From: JAKACA01 sp052143575
GTDB taxonomy: Bacteria > Actinomycetota > Acidimicrobiia > Acidimicrobiales > Bog-793
Reading direction: 5' to 3'
DNA length: 55,280 bases
NCBI GenBank assembly: GCA_052143575.1
Contig: JBKQSP010000045.1
Coordinates: forward strand, 1 to 55,280
Below the pieces are notes generated by a model. The model searched no databases. It saw only the letters and a list, made by a program, of their open reading frames with translations, and was not told the origin of the DNA. Positions 42,142-50,535 of the stretch are shown here, piece by piece. The position numbers were made by a program, and so were the translations under genes. Position 1 is the first letter of the stretch; every line of letters begins with the position of its first letter.

Positions 42142-43365
42142 TCAGGCGCTCGCCTCGAGCCGCTTTCGCATCGCCGCGTAGACGCCCTCGTCGTTGAGCA
42201 GCTGGAAATGGTGACGCCCGGCGAATTCGTGGCGGTTCTCGACGTCGAAGGCGATGTGCTGCTGATGCCGCCGCCGGCCGTGAGCGCTCGCCGGCTGCAC
42301 GAGGAGGTCTCCGACGACCTCGCCGAGCGGGCTGCCAGGCGTCCGAGGGACGGTGGCGCTCACGGTGTAATGGTTTGCCGTGGCAAGGAGCGGGACGTCG
42401 TGGCGGTGGTCCGCCGGGCAGGTTGCGCTGTCGCAGCCGTCCCAGTCCTCGTCCAGCAGATACCCGAAGCGGAGGTCGTCGACCCCGGCGCTGCGCGTCG
42501 TGAGCAGTGGCGCAAAGGGCAGCCTGTCTTTCTGCTTGGCGGCCGCTCGGGCCGGGAAGTGCGTCAGACGGGCGAGCGGAGCACCCAGATTCGGGCTGCC
42601 GAGCAGGAAGATGTGGCGCACGAGCGGAACCCAGGCGGCGCCGTCCTCCTCGCCGTAATGGGTGGCGCTTCGGATCACCAGTCCGCCCATCGAGTGGCCG
42701 ACGAGCAGTATCTCCTCGAGGCTGACTGGCCAGGCGCTCGGCAGCTCGCTCAAGAGCTGGGAGAGGTCGCGGCCGTTGTGGGAAACATGCCGGCCCGTGT
42801 TGTAGCGCAGGTAGAGATCGCAGTAGCCGAGCTCGGCGGCAAGACGGCGGCCGTAGGTCTCTCCGCCCTCTCCGGAATTGAGGCGCCACGAGTCGTCGGC
42901 CTCTCCGAAACCGTGGACGAACACGGCGATCTTGGGCGTCGCGACGGGGAACATCCCGTTGAAGGTCGCTGTGTCGATCGCGATGTCGTGACCGCCTGAG
43001 CGAAGGGCCATATGGATCGCCAGCGGGTTGTCCTCTTCGCTGAGGCGGTCCCCGACGGCGGCGTTGAGGGCGGCTTGCGCGTGGTTGGATCGACCGGTCG
43101 AGCCCATCGCCCTGTGGCCCGGTCCCGTCGCCGCCAGGGCGAGCGCTTCGCTCGCCGCCGCCCCGGCCAGCGAGCCGATACCCCGCACGGCTCGGTAGGC
43201 CGTCCGGGCGACGGCGTCGTGGGCGGCTCGCAGCGGGGCTGCCGCCGGTATCGACTTGAACGACAAGGAGGCGAGTTCGCCGTGCGCCTTCTCGATGTGC
43301 GAGACGGCACCGGCGTAGGCCTGCACGGAGAGGCGCCCGACGGCGCGAACCTCCTGTGGCTGCAT
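42142..43365 (-). CDS. Lipase/esterase-like alpha/beta hydrolase
   Basis: A 407-residue cytosolic or peripheral hydrolase. The N-terminal 125 residues are helical (hydrophobic patches at SLAGAAASEALALAA). The hydrolase domain has KIAVFVHGFGEADDSW, CDLYLRYNTGRHVSHNGRDLSQLL, the nucleophile elbow ILLVGHSMGGLVIRSA, HIFLLGSPNLGAPL and a late His in GRHHFQLLND. This is the PGAP1/lipase-class-2-like group acting on lipids or esters. ATG 43365 has AAGGGGACG just upstream. Divergent from the membrane protein at 43542. Confidence 0.88.
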   Translation of the reverse strand: MQPQEVRAVGRLSVQAYAGAVSHIEKAHGELASLSFKSIPAAAPLRAAHDAVARTAYRAVRGIGSLAGAAASEALALAATGPGHRAMGSTGRSNHAQAALNAAVGDRLSEEDNPLAIHMALRSGGHDIAIDTATFNGMFPVATPKIAVFVHGFGEADDSWRLNSGEGGETYGRRLAAELGYCDLYLRYNTGRHVSHNGRDLSQLLSELPSAWPVSLEEILLVGHSMGGLVIRSATHYGEEDGAAWVPLVRHIFLLGSPNLGAPLARLTHFPARAAAKQKDRLPFAPLLTTRSAGVDDLRFGYLLDEDWDGCDSATCPADHRHDVPLLATANHYTVSATVPRTPGSPLGEVVGDLLVQPASAHGRRRHQQHIAFDVENRHEFAGRHHFQLLNDEGVYAAMRKRLEASA

Positions 43366-43541
43366 GACGTCCCCTTTCGAACCGCCCGCACGCCGCTCAC
43401 CGTCGATGAGCTGGAACGGCTAAAGCGGTTCTTCCCCACCCGAAGCTACCGCCCACAACGGCGGAGTGCTGGCCGTGCAGTTGCTGGCCTCCGGCCGCGG
43501 CGCCTCGGGCCGCAAGGTCCTGGGCGAGTAGCGTCACATTG

Positions 43542-44813
43542 GTGTCCGGGCCTACACCGTGGCTCGAGAAAAGGCTGTTCCCGTTACTCGCCACGGTCAT
43601 TCTCATCGCCGTCGGGATGGCGTCTACGACGTGGTGGGGAGCCCATCTCGTCGGCAAGTCCTCCTGGCAGCTTCCTCACGACCTCTGGGCGACCTTGATC
43701 GCAGCCCGTCGCCTGGCGCATCTCGACGTGAGCGGCCTGTACACACAACCGACCGGTCTCGTCTCCTTCCCCGGGGCGGCTCTCATCCTCGTTCCCGTCG
43801 TCATCGTCATCGACGCCGCAGGACTTGGGCTCGGGGTTCCGAGCGCGCAGAACACGCATCCGGCGGCCTGGCTGCTCGCCGGGCCCTACGAGATCGCTCT
43901 GTCCGCCGTGGCGCTCTTTGCCGCCGACGCCCTCGCAGAGCGCCTCGGCCTGGGGCGGTCGAAACGAGCCGTCCTGGCGGTGGCAGAGGTCATTGCCCTC
44001 TGGAACGTCTCGGTGAGATGGGGCCATCCGGAGGATGCGCTGGCGGCAGGGCTCCTCTTGTTCGGCCTCTTGGCGCTCTCCGACGCCCGCATTTGGCGGT
44101 GTGCCTGGCTCATCGGGGCGGCGGTGGCTGTTCAACCGCTTGTCCTGCTGGCGCTGCCAATCGTCTTGGCGATCCTCGAACGGAGACGACTGACGGGCTT
44201 CCTCGCCCGAGCCGCCGCTCCGGCCGCCGGCCTGCTCGGTGCCGCTGCCGTGGCGAACTGGCACGCCACCTTCACCGCCGTGAGCAGTCAGCCGAACTGG
44301 CCGGCGGTCGACGAGCCGACACCGTGGACATCCCTTGCCCCCCACCTGAGCAACGGAGGCGTGGCAGCCGGGCCGGCCAGAGGCTTCGCCATCCTCCTCG
44401 CCTGCGCCTGTGCACTCGTCCTGAGGCGTCGATGGGAGCAACAGCAGGGGGCCCCCTGGTCGGCGGAGACGCTCGAGGAGCTCCTGTGGTGGGTGGCAGT
44501 CGCCTTGGCGCTGCGCTGCGTTTTCGAATCCGTGATGGTCGCTTATTACGTCTGGCCGGTGCTGGCAGTCGTGCTCATCACGGCTTCGCGCCGCTGGAAG
44601 AACCTCGTGGCGGCGGCCGTGACGACCTCGGCGCTCACGTTCGTCTCCCAGGCGACGTGGCGGGGCCCCTGGGTCTGGTGGACCACAGTCACGGGCGGGC
44701 TCGCCCTCAGCCTCCTGCTCGCCCGCGTCACGCGGGTTCCTCCGAGCACGGGGGCGCCCGCGCCGGCTCACCCTCCTCCGGCAGCCGTGGCTCACGAGAT
44801 CCCGGGCACGTGA
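43542..44813 (+). CDS. Polytopic membrane protein, GT-C/GT87-like
   Basis: About 423 residues with roughly ten transmembrane helices. An extracytoplasmic loop after TM1 carries the DLWATLIAARRLAHLDVSGLYTQPTGLVSFPGAALIL segment, similar in layout to GT-C (DUF2029/GT87, mannosyltransferase-like) proteins where an acidic residue follows the first helix. Later regions include NVSVRWGHPEDALAAGLLLFGLLAL, with GHPEDAL conserved in such proteins. I am not sure of enzyme activity. The GTG 43542 start is approximate. Its 3' end overlaps the convergent CPBP gene by 22 nt. Confidence 0.7.
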   Translation: MSGPTPWLEKRLFPLLATVILIAVGMASTTWWGAHLVGKSSWQLPHDLWATLIAARRLAHLDVSGLYTQPTGLVSFPGAALILVPVVIVIDAAGLGLGVPSAQNTHPAAWLLAGPYEIALSAVALFAADALAERLGLGRSKRAVLAVAEVIALWNVSVRWGHPEDALAAGLLLFGLLALSDARIWRCAWLIGAAVAVQPLVLLALPIVLAILERRRLTGFLARAAAPAAGLLGAAAVANWHATFTAVSSQPNWPAVDEPTPWTSLAPHLSNGGVAAGPARGFAILLACACALVLRRRWEQQQGAPWSAETLEELLWWVAVALALRCVFESVMVAYYVWPVLAVVLITASRRWKNLVAAAVTTSALTFVSQATWRGPWVWWTTVTGGLALSLLLARVTRVPPSTGAPAPAHPPPAAVAHEIPGT

Positions 44814-45721
44814 CCCCGCAACAGCACGTAGCCCACGAAGGCGCCCGTATCGATCAAGCTGTGAGCGAGTATCAGGCGGACGAGGCGGCCCTCGCGTTGA
44901 TAGAGGCGACCGAATAGCAGGCCCATGACGGCGTTGCCGAGAAACCCGCCGAAGCCCTGGTACAGGTGGTACGTACCCCGTATCACGGCGCTCGTGCCAA
45001 GGGAACGGCCCTCCCCCCACTGCAGCTGGCCGAGCCGGTGGAGCAGATAGCCGCAGACGACCACCTCCTCGAGCACACCGTTCTGCACGGCCGCCAGCAC
45101 GAGCACCGGAATGCGCCACCACACGGCCGGCAGATTGGTCGGCACGACGTTGACGCTCAGCCCGGCGTGGTAGGCGCCGATGTAGAGGGCGAGCCCGGCG
45201 CCGCCCACACCGGCGGCGAGCGAGGTTCCCCAGACGATCTCGCGTCGGAGCCGAGCGGTGTCGAGCCCGATGCTCGAGGCGGACTCGCCGGAGCGGAAGA
45301 GCAGGTACACGACAAGGACGACGGGCACGAGCGCCACGACGATCCCGACAAGGGCGTAGGCGAGGTTGAGCAACGAGCTGTTGGCGCCGGCCGACGAGTT
45401 GATGACGGCGCTTTGCGCCCGCAGCGGGACGCCGACGGTGAGCGAGTTCCACAGTGCCAGGAGGGCATAGACGGCGTCGGCACCGAGCGAGAGCGCCAGG
45501 ACCAGCCAGACCTCGGCGACGAGTGCCCTGCGGCCGACCGTTGCGGGCCGTGTCGCGCCGGGCGACTCGGCGAGCTGTTCAGGCACCCCGGAGCGCTCCG
45601 AGCTTGGAGGGACTTCGGGCTCCTCGCCACCGATGAGAGCCTCACTCACGCCGGCCGACGCTACCGCGGGGCTGACGATAGCGGCCTTCGCTCGGCGCCT
45701 GGGCTTCCCGATGGTCTCCAT
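44792..45721 (-). CDS. CPBP-family intramembrane protease (CAAX/Abi)
   Basis: About 309 residues with seven or eight membrane helices. Hallmarks of the family are NGVLEEVVVCGYLLHRLGQL (EE motif), RGTYHLYQGFGGFLGNAVMGLLFGRLY (motif 2 with His) and RLILAHSLIDTGAF (motif 3 His). The Arg of the classic EExxxR is replaced, as is common in actinobacterial members. The start is uncertain: ATG 45721 or GTG 45649, neither with a good ribosome site. Members process prenylated or other membrane substrates or contribute to peptide immunity; no bacteriocin genes are adjacent. Confidence 0.85.
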   Translation of the reverse strand: METIGKPRRRAKAAIVSPAVASAGVSEALIGGEEPEVPPSSERSGVPEQLAESPGATRPATVGRRALVAEVWLVLALSLGADAVYALLALWNSLTVGVPLRAQSAVINSSAGANSSLLNLAYALVGIVVALVPVVLVVYLLFRSGESASSIGLDTARLRREIVWGTSLAAGVGGAGLALYIGAYHAGLSVNVVPTNLPAVWWRIPVLVLAAVQNGVLEEVVVCGYLLHRLGQLQWGEGRSLGTSAVIRGTYHLYQGFGGFLGNAVMGLLFGRLYQREGRLVRLILAHSLIDTGAFVGYVLLRGHVPGIS

Positions 45722-45895
45722 GTCCCTCGTCGACGCCGTCCTAGGCGTCTTGGCTCGGCCTGTTCTCCCGCCCGACCAGCTTCTGCCCGGCGCTCGACTC
45801 CTCTCAGGGGCCACGAATTTCACCTGCACAGGACAGCCGCTCGCGGGGCCCTTTGACCGTTTGTTGACGCCGGCGCGCCCCATCTTGACGGATCA

Positions 45896-45938
45896 TTGAC
45901 AGCTCTCCGCCCTAGCCTTTTTAGTGAAGCAATTCACA
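45896..45938 (+). promoter_or_regulatory. Promoter with CRP/GlxR-like site
   Basis: A perfect -35 TTGACA (45896-45901) and a weak -10 TTTAGT (45920-45925) are separated by 18 bp. AGTGAAGCAATTCACA (45923-45938) fits the CRP-family consensus TGTGA-N6-TCACA with one mismatch and overlaps the -10 and start site, which would suit repression. It faces the small membrane protein at 46016. The 294-bp gap between the CPBP gene and 46016 holds nothing else that I see. Confidence 0.5.
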
Positions 45939-46015
45939 GATACGATGTCGAGCAATTACGCCTCAATCGTGCTCGGAGCGCAAGGTCGAATGGCCATGAT
46001 TCCTGGGATCCGACA

Positions 46016-46366
46016 GTGAACCTACGAGACGAGGCGATGGCGCGCCCGCACTCGAGCACGGGGAGTCTCCAGGTCTGCGGAATCGTGGCCCTCACGTTGA
46101 GCCTTGGCTTGTTCATGCTCGGTGCGTCGGCCGTCGCCGTGGTCGTGTTCGCTCTTCTCTCCGCCAGCCTCGTATCGGTCGCTCGAGCCCGCGCCCGTGG
46201 GTGGAGCTCCGATCGCATCGGTTTCACCGCCACCCTTCTGTTCGGTGGCCTCCTGCTCGTACTCGTGGGCTGGGGTGTGGCTCGCCTCGTTGGTGTCCTC
46301 GTCGTCGCCTTCGGCGCCTGGTTCGTGTGGCTCGTCGTACTGAGACATCGAGTCCGACAGCTGTAG
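46016..46366 (+). CDS. Small two-helix membrane protein, hypothetical
   Basis: About 116 residues. After VNLRDEAMARPHSSTGSLQV come two long hydrophobic stretches (CGIVALTLSLGLFMLGASAVAVVVFALLSASLVSV and FTATLLFGGLLLVLVGWGVARLVGVLVVAFGAWFVWLVVL) separated by a basic loop (ARARARGWSSDRIG), and a basic C-terminus. No family recognised. The start is GTG 46016 (GGGA upstream) or ATG 46037. The promoter and CRP-like site upstream support a real gene. Confidence 0.55.
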   Translation: MNLRDEAMARPHSSTGSLQVCGIVALTLSLGLFMLGASAVAVVVFALLSASLVSVARARARGWSSDRIGFTATLLFGGLLLVLVGWGVARLVGVLVVAFGAWFVWLVVLRHRVRQL

Positions 46367-46417
46367 GGGGCGGGACGAGGAGCCGACAGCTCTTGCCGCC
46401 AGAAGGCGGCGCCGTTC

Positions 46418-46681
46418 TCAGGGCACGACGGTCGAGCGCCAGGCCTCGGCAGCCGTGAGGTCTCCGAAGACCTCGAGCTCTCCGATCACTGGCCGGCCCC
46501 AGCACCAGCGGGCCAAGGCCCAAGCCGCTCCCCGCACGGCGACGTCTCCGCTGCTGTGTCGCCTCGTGAGCGTTCGTCCTGCGGTGTCGAGCGTCCACTC
46601 GGCGCCTCCGGCATCGGTGGCGTGCAAGTGCAACGTGGCGACGCCGGGGCTGCCCTCCTCGCCGACGTCCGGCGCGCCGGC
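46418..46681 (-). pseudogene. C-terminal fragment of a mycothiol-dependent maleylpyruvate isomerase-family protein
   Basis: The frame ending at 46418 encodes VATLHLHATDAGGAEWTLDTAGRTLTRRHSSGDVAVRGAAWALARWCWGRP...LEVFGDLTAAEAW. This is the MDMPI C-terminal domain with its HLHATD and GDVAVRG blocks. The N-terminal mycothiol-binding domain is missing: similarity ends at about 46681, where the frame turns into unrelated sequence shared with the kinase remnant. There is no start codon with a ribosome site. Confidence 0.7.
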
Positions 46682-46686
46682 TGAGA

Positions 46687-47444
46687 GGTACTTATTTCGT
46701 TCGCACGAGCGACGGCGTCCCCGACGTGATGAAGTGGAGCGACAACCGGCTCGACCTCGAATCGTATGAAGCCCTCGTCGGCGTTCTCCGTGCACTGCGG
46801 ACGGATGGATACCCGCTCGCTCGCTATGAGCGACCCGTCATCGTCGAGGGGGGCGGCGTGCTCCTCCAGGAGTGGAAGGCGCATGGCGCGACGAAGTCGA
46901 CTTGGGACTCGTGACCACCGTTCTCGCGTTGAACGACCTCCAGAGCTTCCGGGGCGACGACGCAGGCGAATGGACGCAGTACATCCGGACGACCCTGTGT
47001 GAGGGCGCCGATGGGTACTGCATCCATGAGACGCTTCGCCGTCACGACCGGTGGTCACGACGCGTCGTCGGCTGGGTGCAGGAGGTAGGGCGATCGCTCC
47101 CGCAGCTCCCTGGCTGCGACATCGTCCACGTGGACTTCCACCACCGGAACCTGCTGCGGAACGAGGGGAGCCTGACGGCGGTCGTCGACTGGGAGGGAGG
47201 TCGTTTCGGTGATCGGGCCTTCGACCTCGTCACCTTCTGCTTCGGCTTCACACACGCCATTGCAGACCCTGGCCTGCAGGAAGTCGTCTGGAACTACGCC
47301 ACTTCCATCGGCCAGCCTGATGCCATCACCGCCTATGTCGCACACATGGCACTGCGGCGCCTCGACTGGACGATCCGCCACCATCCCGGCGAGATAGATC
47401 TCGTCGCGGACCTCGTCCGTCGCTACATGTCGAAGTGCGGCTGA
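46687..47444 (+). pseudogene. Frameshifted, 5'-truncated APH-family phosphotransferase
   Basis: Two frames together make a kinase-like protein. The first (about 46687-46890) reads TYFVRTSDGVPDVMKWSDNR...GYPLARYERPVIVEGGGVLLQEWK. The second (from about 46885) reads RDEVDLGLVTTVLALNDLQ, then the catalytic loop HVDFHHRNLL, the metal site AVVDWEGGRFGDRAFDLVTF and MALRRLDWTIRHHP. The switch of frame near 46885-46897 is a one-base-class indel; the first frame ends at 46914. The glycine-rich start of the kinase lobe is missing at about 46687, where it meets the MDMPI fragment. The gene is almost certainly dead, though GTG or ATG restarts could still give a 190-residue C-lobe. Confidence 0.7.
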
Positions 47445-47457
47445 CCAGTCGGTCGGG

Positions 47458-47781
47458 CTACGAGCCGGCGGAGAGCACCTCGTCGATCCAGGAGAAAGCG
47501 GCCACGGCCGCCGGAAAGCCCCTCGTCGTGATCGCCAGAATTGCAACCTGCAAGATCTCCTCCGGTGAGGCGCCAGCGGCCAAGGCGCGGCGCGTGCCCG
47601 AACGAACGGCGCCCTCCGCCGTCGCGCCAATGGCGATGCCGAGCTTCACGAGACGCTGCGTACGCTCGTCGAGCGGCCCGGCATTTTCGACGGCCTCGCC
47701 GAGGGTGTCGAGGGCGCCCGCGACGGCAGGAAACCGTGATCGCAGGCGAAGATAGACATCAGGCAGGTACTCCTCGGTCAC
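47458..47781 (-). CDS. Carboxymuconolactone decarboxylase-family (AhpD-like) protein lacking Cys
   Basis: A 107-residue all-helical protein of the CMD/AhpD family. ERTQRLVKLGIAIGATAEGAVRSGTRRALAAGASPEEILQVAILAITTRGFPAAVAAFSWIDEVL follows the family helix order, but the peroxidatic CxxC site is absent (no Cys at all), so it is closer to the decarboxylase-type or non-redox members. The start is GTG 47781 with AAAGGAAG upstream. It is divergent from the regulator at 48165 across 383 bp and may be its target. Confidence 0.82.
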   Translation of the reverse strand: MTEEYLPDVYLRLRSRFPAVAGALDTLGEAVENAGPLDERTQRLVKLGIAIGATAEGAVRSGTRRALAAGASPEEILQVAILAITTRGFPAAVAAFSWIDEVLSAGS

Positions 47782-47930
47782 GGCTTGCTTCCTTTCTCTT
47801 TCTCTCTTCTCTCGCTCGGCTCTTCATGGTCGGCCCACACGTGCGAGACGGCTTCGCCGCCAAGATCAGGGGGATTCGTCAACGATGGCCGTCGCCATCA
47901 CGAAGGTGAAGTAGCCCGGGTGAAGGATCT

Positions 47931-47942
47931 CGTATCGATACG
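47931..47942. repeat. Perfect palindrome CGTATCGATACG in the CMD-regulator gap
   Basis: A 12-bp perfect palindrome sits inside the 383-bp gap 47782-48164, a possible operator. The same gap turns AT-rich from about 48040 to 48160 and includes CAATATTG (48064-48071), unlike the GC-rich surroundings. No convincing gene is seen in it on either strand. Confidence 0.4.
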
Positions 47943-48129
47943 GCGATGGGGCTCACGGACGGCGTGCCTTCCTCGGTGCCGGCGCCGATGCTCATCGGTG
48001 AAACCGTCCCTCCTCGAAAGGTGCTTACCGCCGCCTCGCCTCCTTTTTTACCACTCCAATAAGCAATATTGTAACCGCTCGGCACAAACCATTCGTGTGG
48101 ATATACAAGGCTCCTGACGTCATGAATTC

Positions 48130-48157
48130 TTGTTTTCCTCAGATTTTGGAGTAATAC
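48130..48157 (+). promoter_or_regulatory. Promoter for a leaderless regulator mRNA
   Basis: TTGTTT (48130-48135) and TAATAC (48152-48157) with a 16-bp spacer. The -10 ends 7 nt before GTG 48165, so the transcript probably begins at the start codon. Confidence 0.55.
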
Positions 48158-48164
48158 TGACGGC

Positions 48165-48911
48165 GTGCCAACCACGAGCGGGAAGGCCGTCATTCATCGC
48201 GCCTTGGCCAGCGAGAGCCGCCAAGCTCTGCTCGCGGTCCTCCGCCGCAACAAGACGCCACTCGACGCCGCCGAGGCTGCCGAGGCGGTCGGCCTCCAGC
48301 GGAGCACCGCCCGAGTGCACCTCGATGTGCTCATTTCCGCCGGCCTCGTCACGCGCCGTCTCGAGCAACGGACGACACCCGGTCGACCCCGTGTCCTCTA
48401 CGAGGCGGGGCGACTGCCTGCGAGCAGCTCCGATCCACGGCCGGCTGACGCCGGCTATCAGGATCTCGCCCGCGTCTTGGCGGATCAGTTGGCGGGGGTT
48501 GACGACGCCAGGAACGAAGCGATCCGGGCTGGCCGCCGTTGGGCAGCCGACCTCGACGCGAAGCCGTTGCCACAGCGATCGCTCTCACCCGCCGAGGCGG
48601 TCCGAGTCGCCACCGAGATCCTCGCCAATCTGGGCTTCGAACCCGAGCCGGTTCCGACGGCGGAACCCGACCGGATCCTCCTCCATCGCTGCCCGTTCGC
48701 TGAGGTAGCGAGGAAGAACCGCTCGGTGGTCTGTGGGATCCACCTCGGCATGCTCAAGGCCACCTTCGAGCGCCTGGACACCTCCCTCGTCGTGGAGGGC
48801 CTCGACTCCTTCGTGACGGACGATCCCCTCCTCTGCGTCGTTCGCCTGAGAGACAAGGGCGCTGTGGCGGGCAAGCCGCGCCGTGGCCGGCGCCGATCGG
48901 AGCAACCGTGA
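48165..48911 (+). CDS. Winged-helix regulator with Cys-rich metal or Fe-S sensor domain (SufR-like)
   Basis: A 248-residue transcription factor. Residues 5-80 form a winged helix (ESRQALLAVLRRNKTPLDAAEAAEAVGLQRSTARVHLDVLISAGLVTRR with a GRPRVLYEA wing), as in SufR/ArsR-type regulators. A C-terminal domain holds HRCPFAEVARKNRSVVCGIHLGM and later LLCVVRL: three Cys and two His arranged like the cluster-binding region of SufR-type repressors. The final tail is Arg-rich. GTG 48165 is supported by the leaderless promoter. The likely targets are itself and the divergent CMD gene. No suf operon is in the window, so a redox, NO or metal signal is inferred only. Confidence 0.8.
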   Translation: MPTTSGKAVIHRALASESRQALLAVLRRNKTPLDAAEAAEAVGLQRSTARVHLDVLISAGLVTRRLEQRTTPGRPRVLYEAGRLPASSSDPRPADAGYQDLARVLADQLAGVDDARNEAIRAGRRWAADLDAKPLPQRSLSPAEAVRVATEILANLGFEPEPVPTAEPDRILLHRCPFAEVARKNRSVVCGIHLGMLKATFERLDTSLVVEGLDSFVTDDPLLCVVRLRDKGAVAGKPRRGRRRSEQP

Positions 48912-49074
48912 AGGATGAGCCTTGTGGGGTGTTCGAGGTGTTCGAGACGGACGTCGGCCGCCTTCCGCCGCTCGGCCGAGCGCCCAGCCTGCTTCACGGC
49001 TCGCGGCCGAACGGGGACGGTCCAAACCGACCGGAATGAGCGTTGCGCGGCAGTGTGTCCTGCAGGGCGGACAT

Positions 49075-50535
49075 TCACGTCCGCCACTCAGCGCGACTCG
49101 AGCCCCGAGGGACCAGGATCGGGTCGGGCCAGGCGGCCGGCGTCTGCGAGAAGCGCACGGGCGGGGCGAGCATGTGAACATCGCCGAGCGGGCTCGGGGA
49201 GTCGTAGGCGACAGGCTCGCGAAGGCGGTGCTCGTTGTCACAGCCGGCCAGCTCCGGGTCGACAAGGCCGAGCGATCCGCACCACATTGCGCTTCTCGTC
49301 AGGTTGACGGTGACGTGCCACGAACCGCCTTCGGTGGCGCGCTTCACCAGGGCTGCGGCGGCACCGATGGCGCCCATGTAGCCGGTGATGTAGTCATTGA
49401 TCAGGGCGGTGACGGGAAGCTTGGGCTCCGCCTCCGTTCCCTCGAGCGTCATGAGACCCGAGGCGGCTGAGCCGTTCATGTCGAAGCCCCCTCGCCGCGC
49501 CCATGGCCCAGTCGACCCGTAACAGGTGACCGACACGTACACGAGACCGGGGTGCTCCCTCGACAACTGCCCGGGCTCGAGTCCGCGGCATTCGAGCGAG
49601 CCGGAGCGGTGGTTGTTGATGACAACGTCGGCATCGACGAGCAACGCTGCCGCTCGACCCTGGCCGGTTGGGCTGTCGAGGTTGACGTAGGCGCTGCGCG
49701 AGCCGACGTTGGCCTCGGCGTAGATGAACTCGTGTTCGTAGTCGTTCGGGCGAGTGGCGCACAGCACGTCTGCTCCCTGCTCTGCAAGGGTCCGGCCAAC
49801 GGTGGGACCGGCGACGGCGTGGCTGAACGACAGCACGCGGATCCCGTCGAAGGGCCGCTCGGCAGGTCCGAAGTCCCGGACGGGCGCGTCGCCGATTCGC
49901 TCGAGACCGATGACGGATTGATGTGCCAGGAGTCCTCCCTGCTCATGGGCGAGCCATTCCGCCGGGCTGCGCACGACGCAGACCGGCAGACCGGAGGCGG
50001 TCGCCGTTTCCTCTAATTCGAAGGCGTTCCACCCCGCGATGGCGGCGGCGACCTTGGCGGCGTCGGGCGGCACGCCTAAGAAGCGGCACCATCTCGCGGC
50101 CAGATGCGGGAGGACGCCCGACGCCATGACCCAACGGCCGTCCGCCGTGCCGTACGGCGTGATGAGGAATGGGTTGTCCAACACCAGCGGATGCGGCGCC
50201 GGCTCGCCGCTCAGCGTCGGGTGCCAGAAGGCGCCGGGGTTGATGCTGTGCACGGCTTGACGCAGGTCCAGGCTGACGTCTTGCGCCGGACCCCAGCGTT
50301 GGCGGTGAAAGGCGACTGCCGCAACGGCAGCGGCCATGATGGGGATCCCGATGCAGGCACCGAGGCGGTGTGCCGCTGGCAGGATGGGGTCTTGCCCGGT
50401 GAAAGAGACGGCGGCCCCTGCTCCGACTCTCGACAGCTCGACGTCCGACAGGAGGGCGTCGAGCACCGCAAGAGGGTCGAACTCGCTGTGTGGAGGCGCG
50501 GGAACGGAAGCAGAGACGTCGTGCTGCGGTCTCAT
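49075..50535 (-). CDS. CoA-transferase family III (CaiB/BaiF) with swapped half order
   Basis: A 486-residue CoA transferase. The halves appear in reverse of the usual order. Residues about 40-225 carry what is normally the C-terminal part (IGIPIMAAAVAAVAFHRQRWGPAQDVSLDLRQAV, then PYGTADGRWVMASG, AEWLAHEQGGLLA). Residues about 229-430 carry the normal N-terminal part (FDGIRVLSFSHAVAGPTVGRTLAEQGADVL, NLDSPTGQGR, CYGSTGPWARRGGFDMNGSAASGLMTLEG), with the expected catalytic Asp in GGFDMNG. The start ATG at 50535 overlaps the MFS stop by 4 nt (ATGA), so the two genes are translationally coupled. Its substrate may be the cargo or a toxic acid handled by the exporter. Confidence 0.85.
   Translation of the reverse strand: MRPQHDVSASVPAPPHSEFDPLAVLDALLSDVELSRVGAGAAVSFTGQDPILPAAHRLGACIGIPIMAAAVAAVAFHRQRWGPAQDVSLDLRQAVHSINPGAFWHPTLSGEPAPHPLVLDNPFLITPYGTADGRWVMASGVLPHLAARWCRFLGVPPDAAKVAAAIAGWNAFELEETATASGLPVCVVRSPAEWLAHEQGGLLAHQSVIGLERIGDAPVRDFGPAERPFDGIRVLSFSHAVAGPTVGRTLAEQGADVLCATRPNDYEHEFIYAEANVGSRSAYVNLDSPTGQGRAAALLVDADVVINNHRSGSLECRGLEPGQLSREHPGLVYVSVTCYGSTGPWARRGGFDMNGSAASGLMTLEGTEAEPKLPVTALINDYITGYMGAIGAAAALVKRATEGGSWHVTVNLTRSAMWCGSLGLVDPELAGCDNEHRLREPVAYDSPSPLGDVHMLAPPVRFSQTPAAWPDPILVPRGSSRAEWRT

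Noticed and set aside
43500..43520. GGGCCGCAAGGTCC as a fifth DevR-like box before the membrane protein
   Set aside because: The spacing between half-sites is one base too long and no -10 sits at the right distance.
43584..45452. Minus-strand 622-residue frame
   Set aside because: Low-complexity Arg/Gly-rich antiframe of the membrane protein and CPBP genes.
47879..48193. Minus-strand 104-residue frame in the CMD-regulator gap
   Set aside because: No family, no ribosome site; it overlaps the regulator promoter and AT-rich control region.
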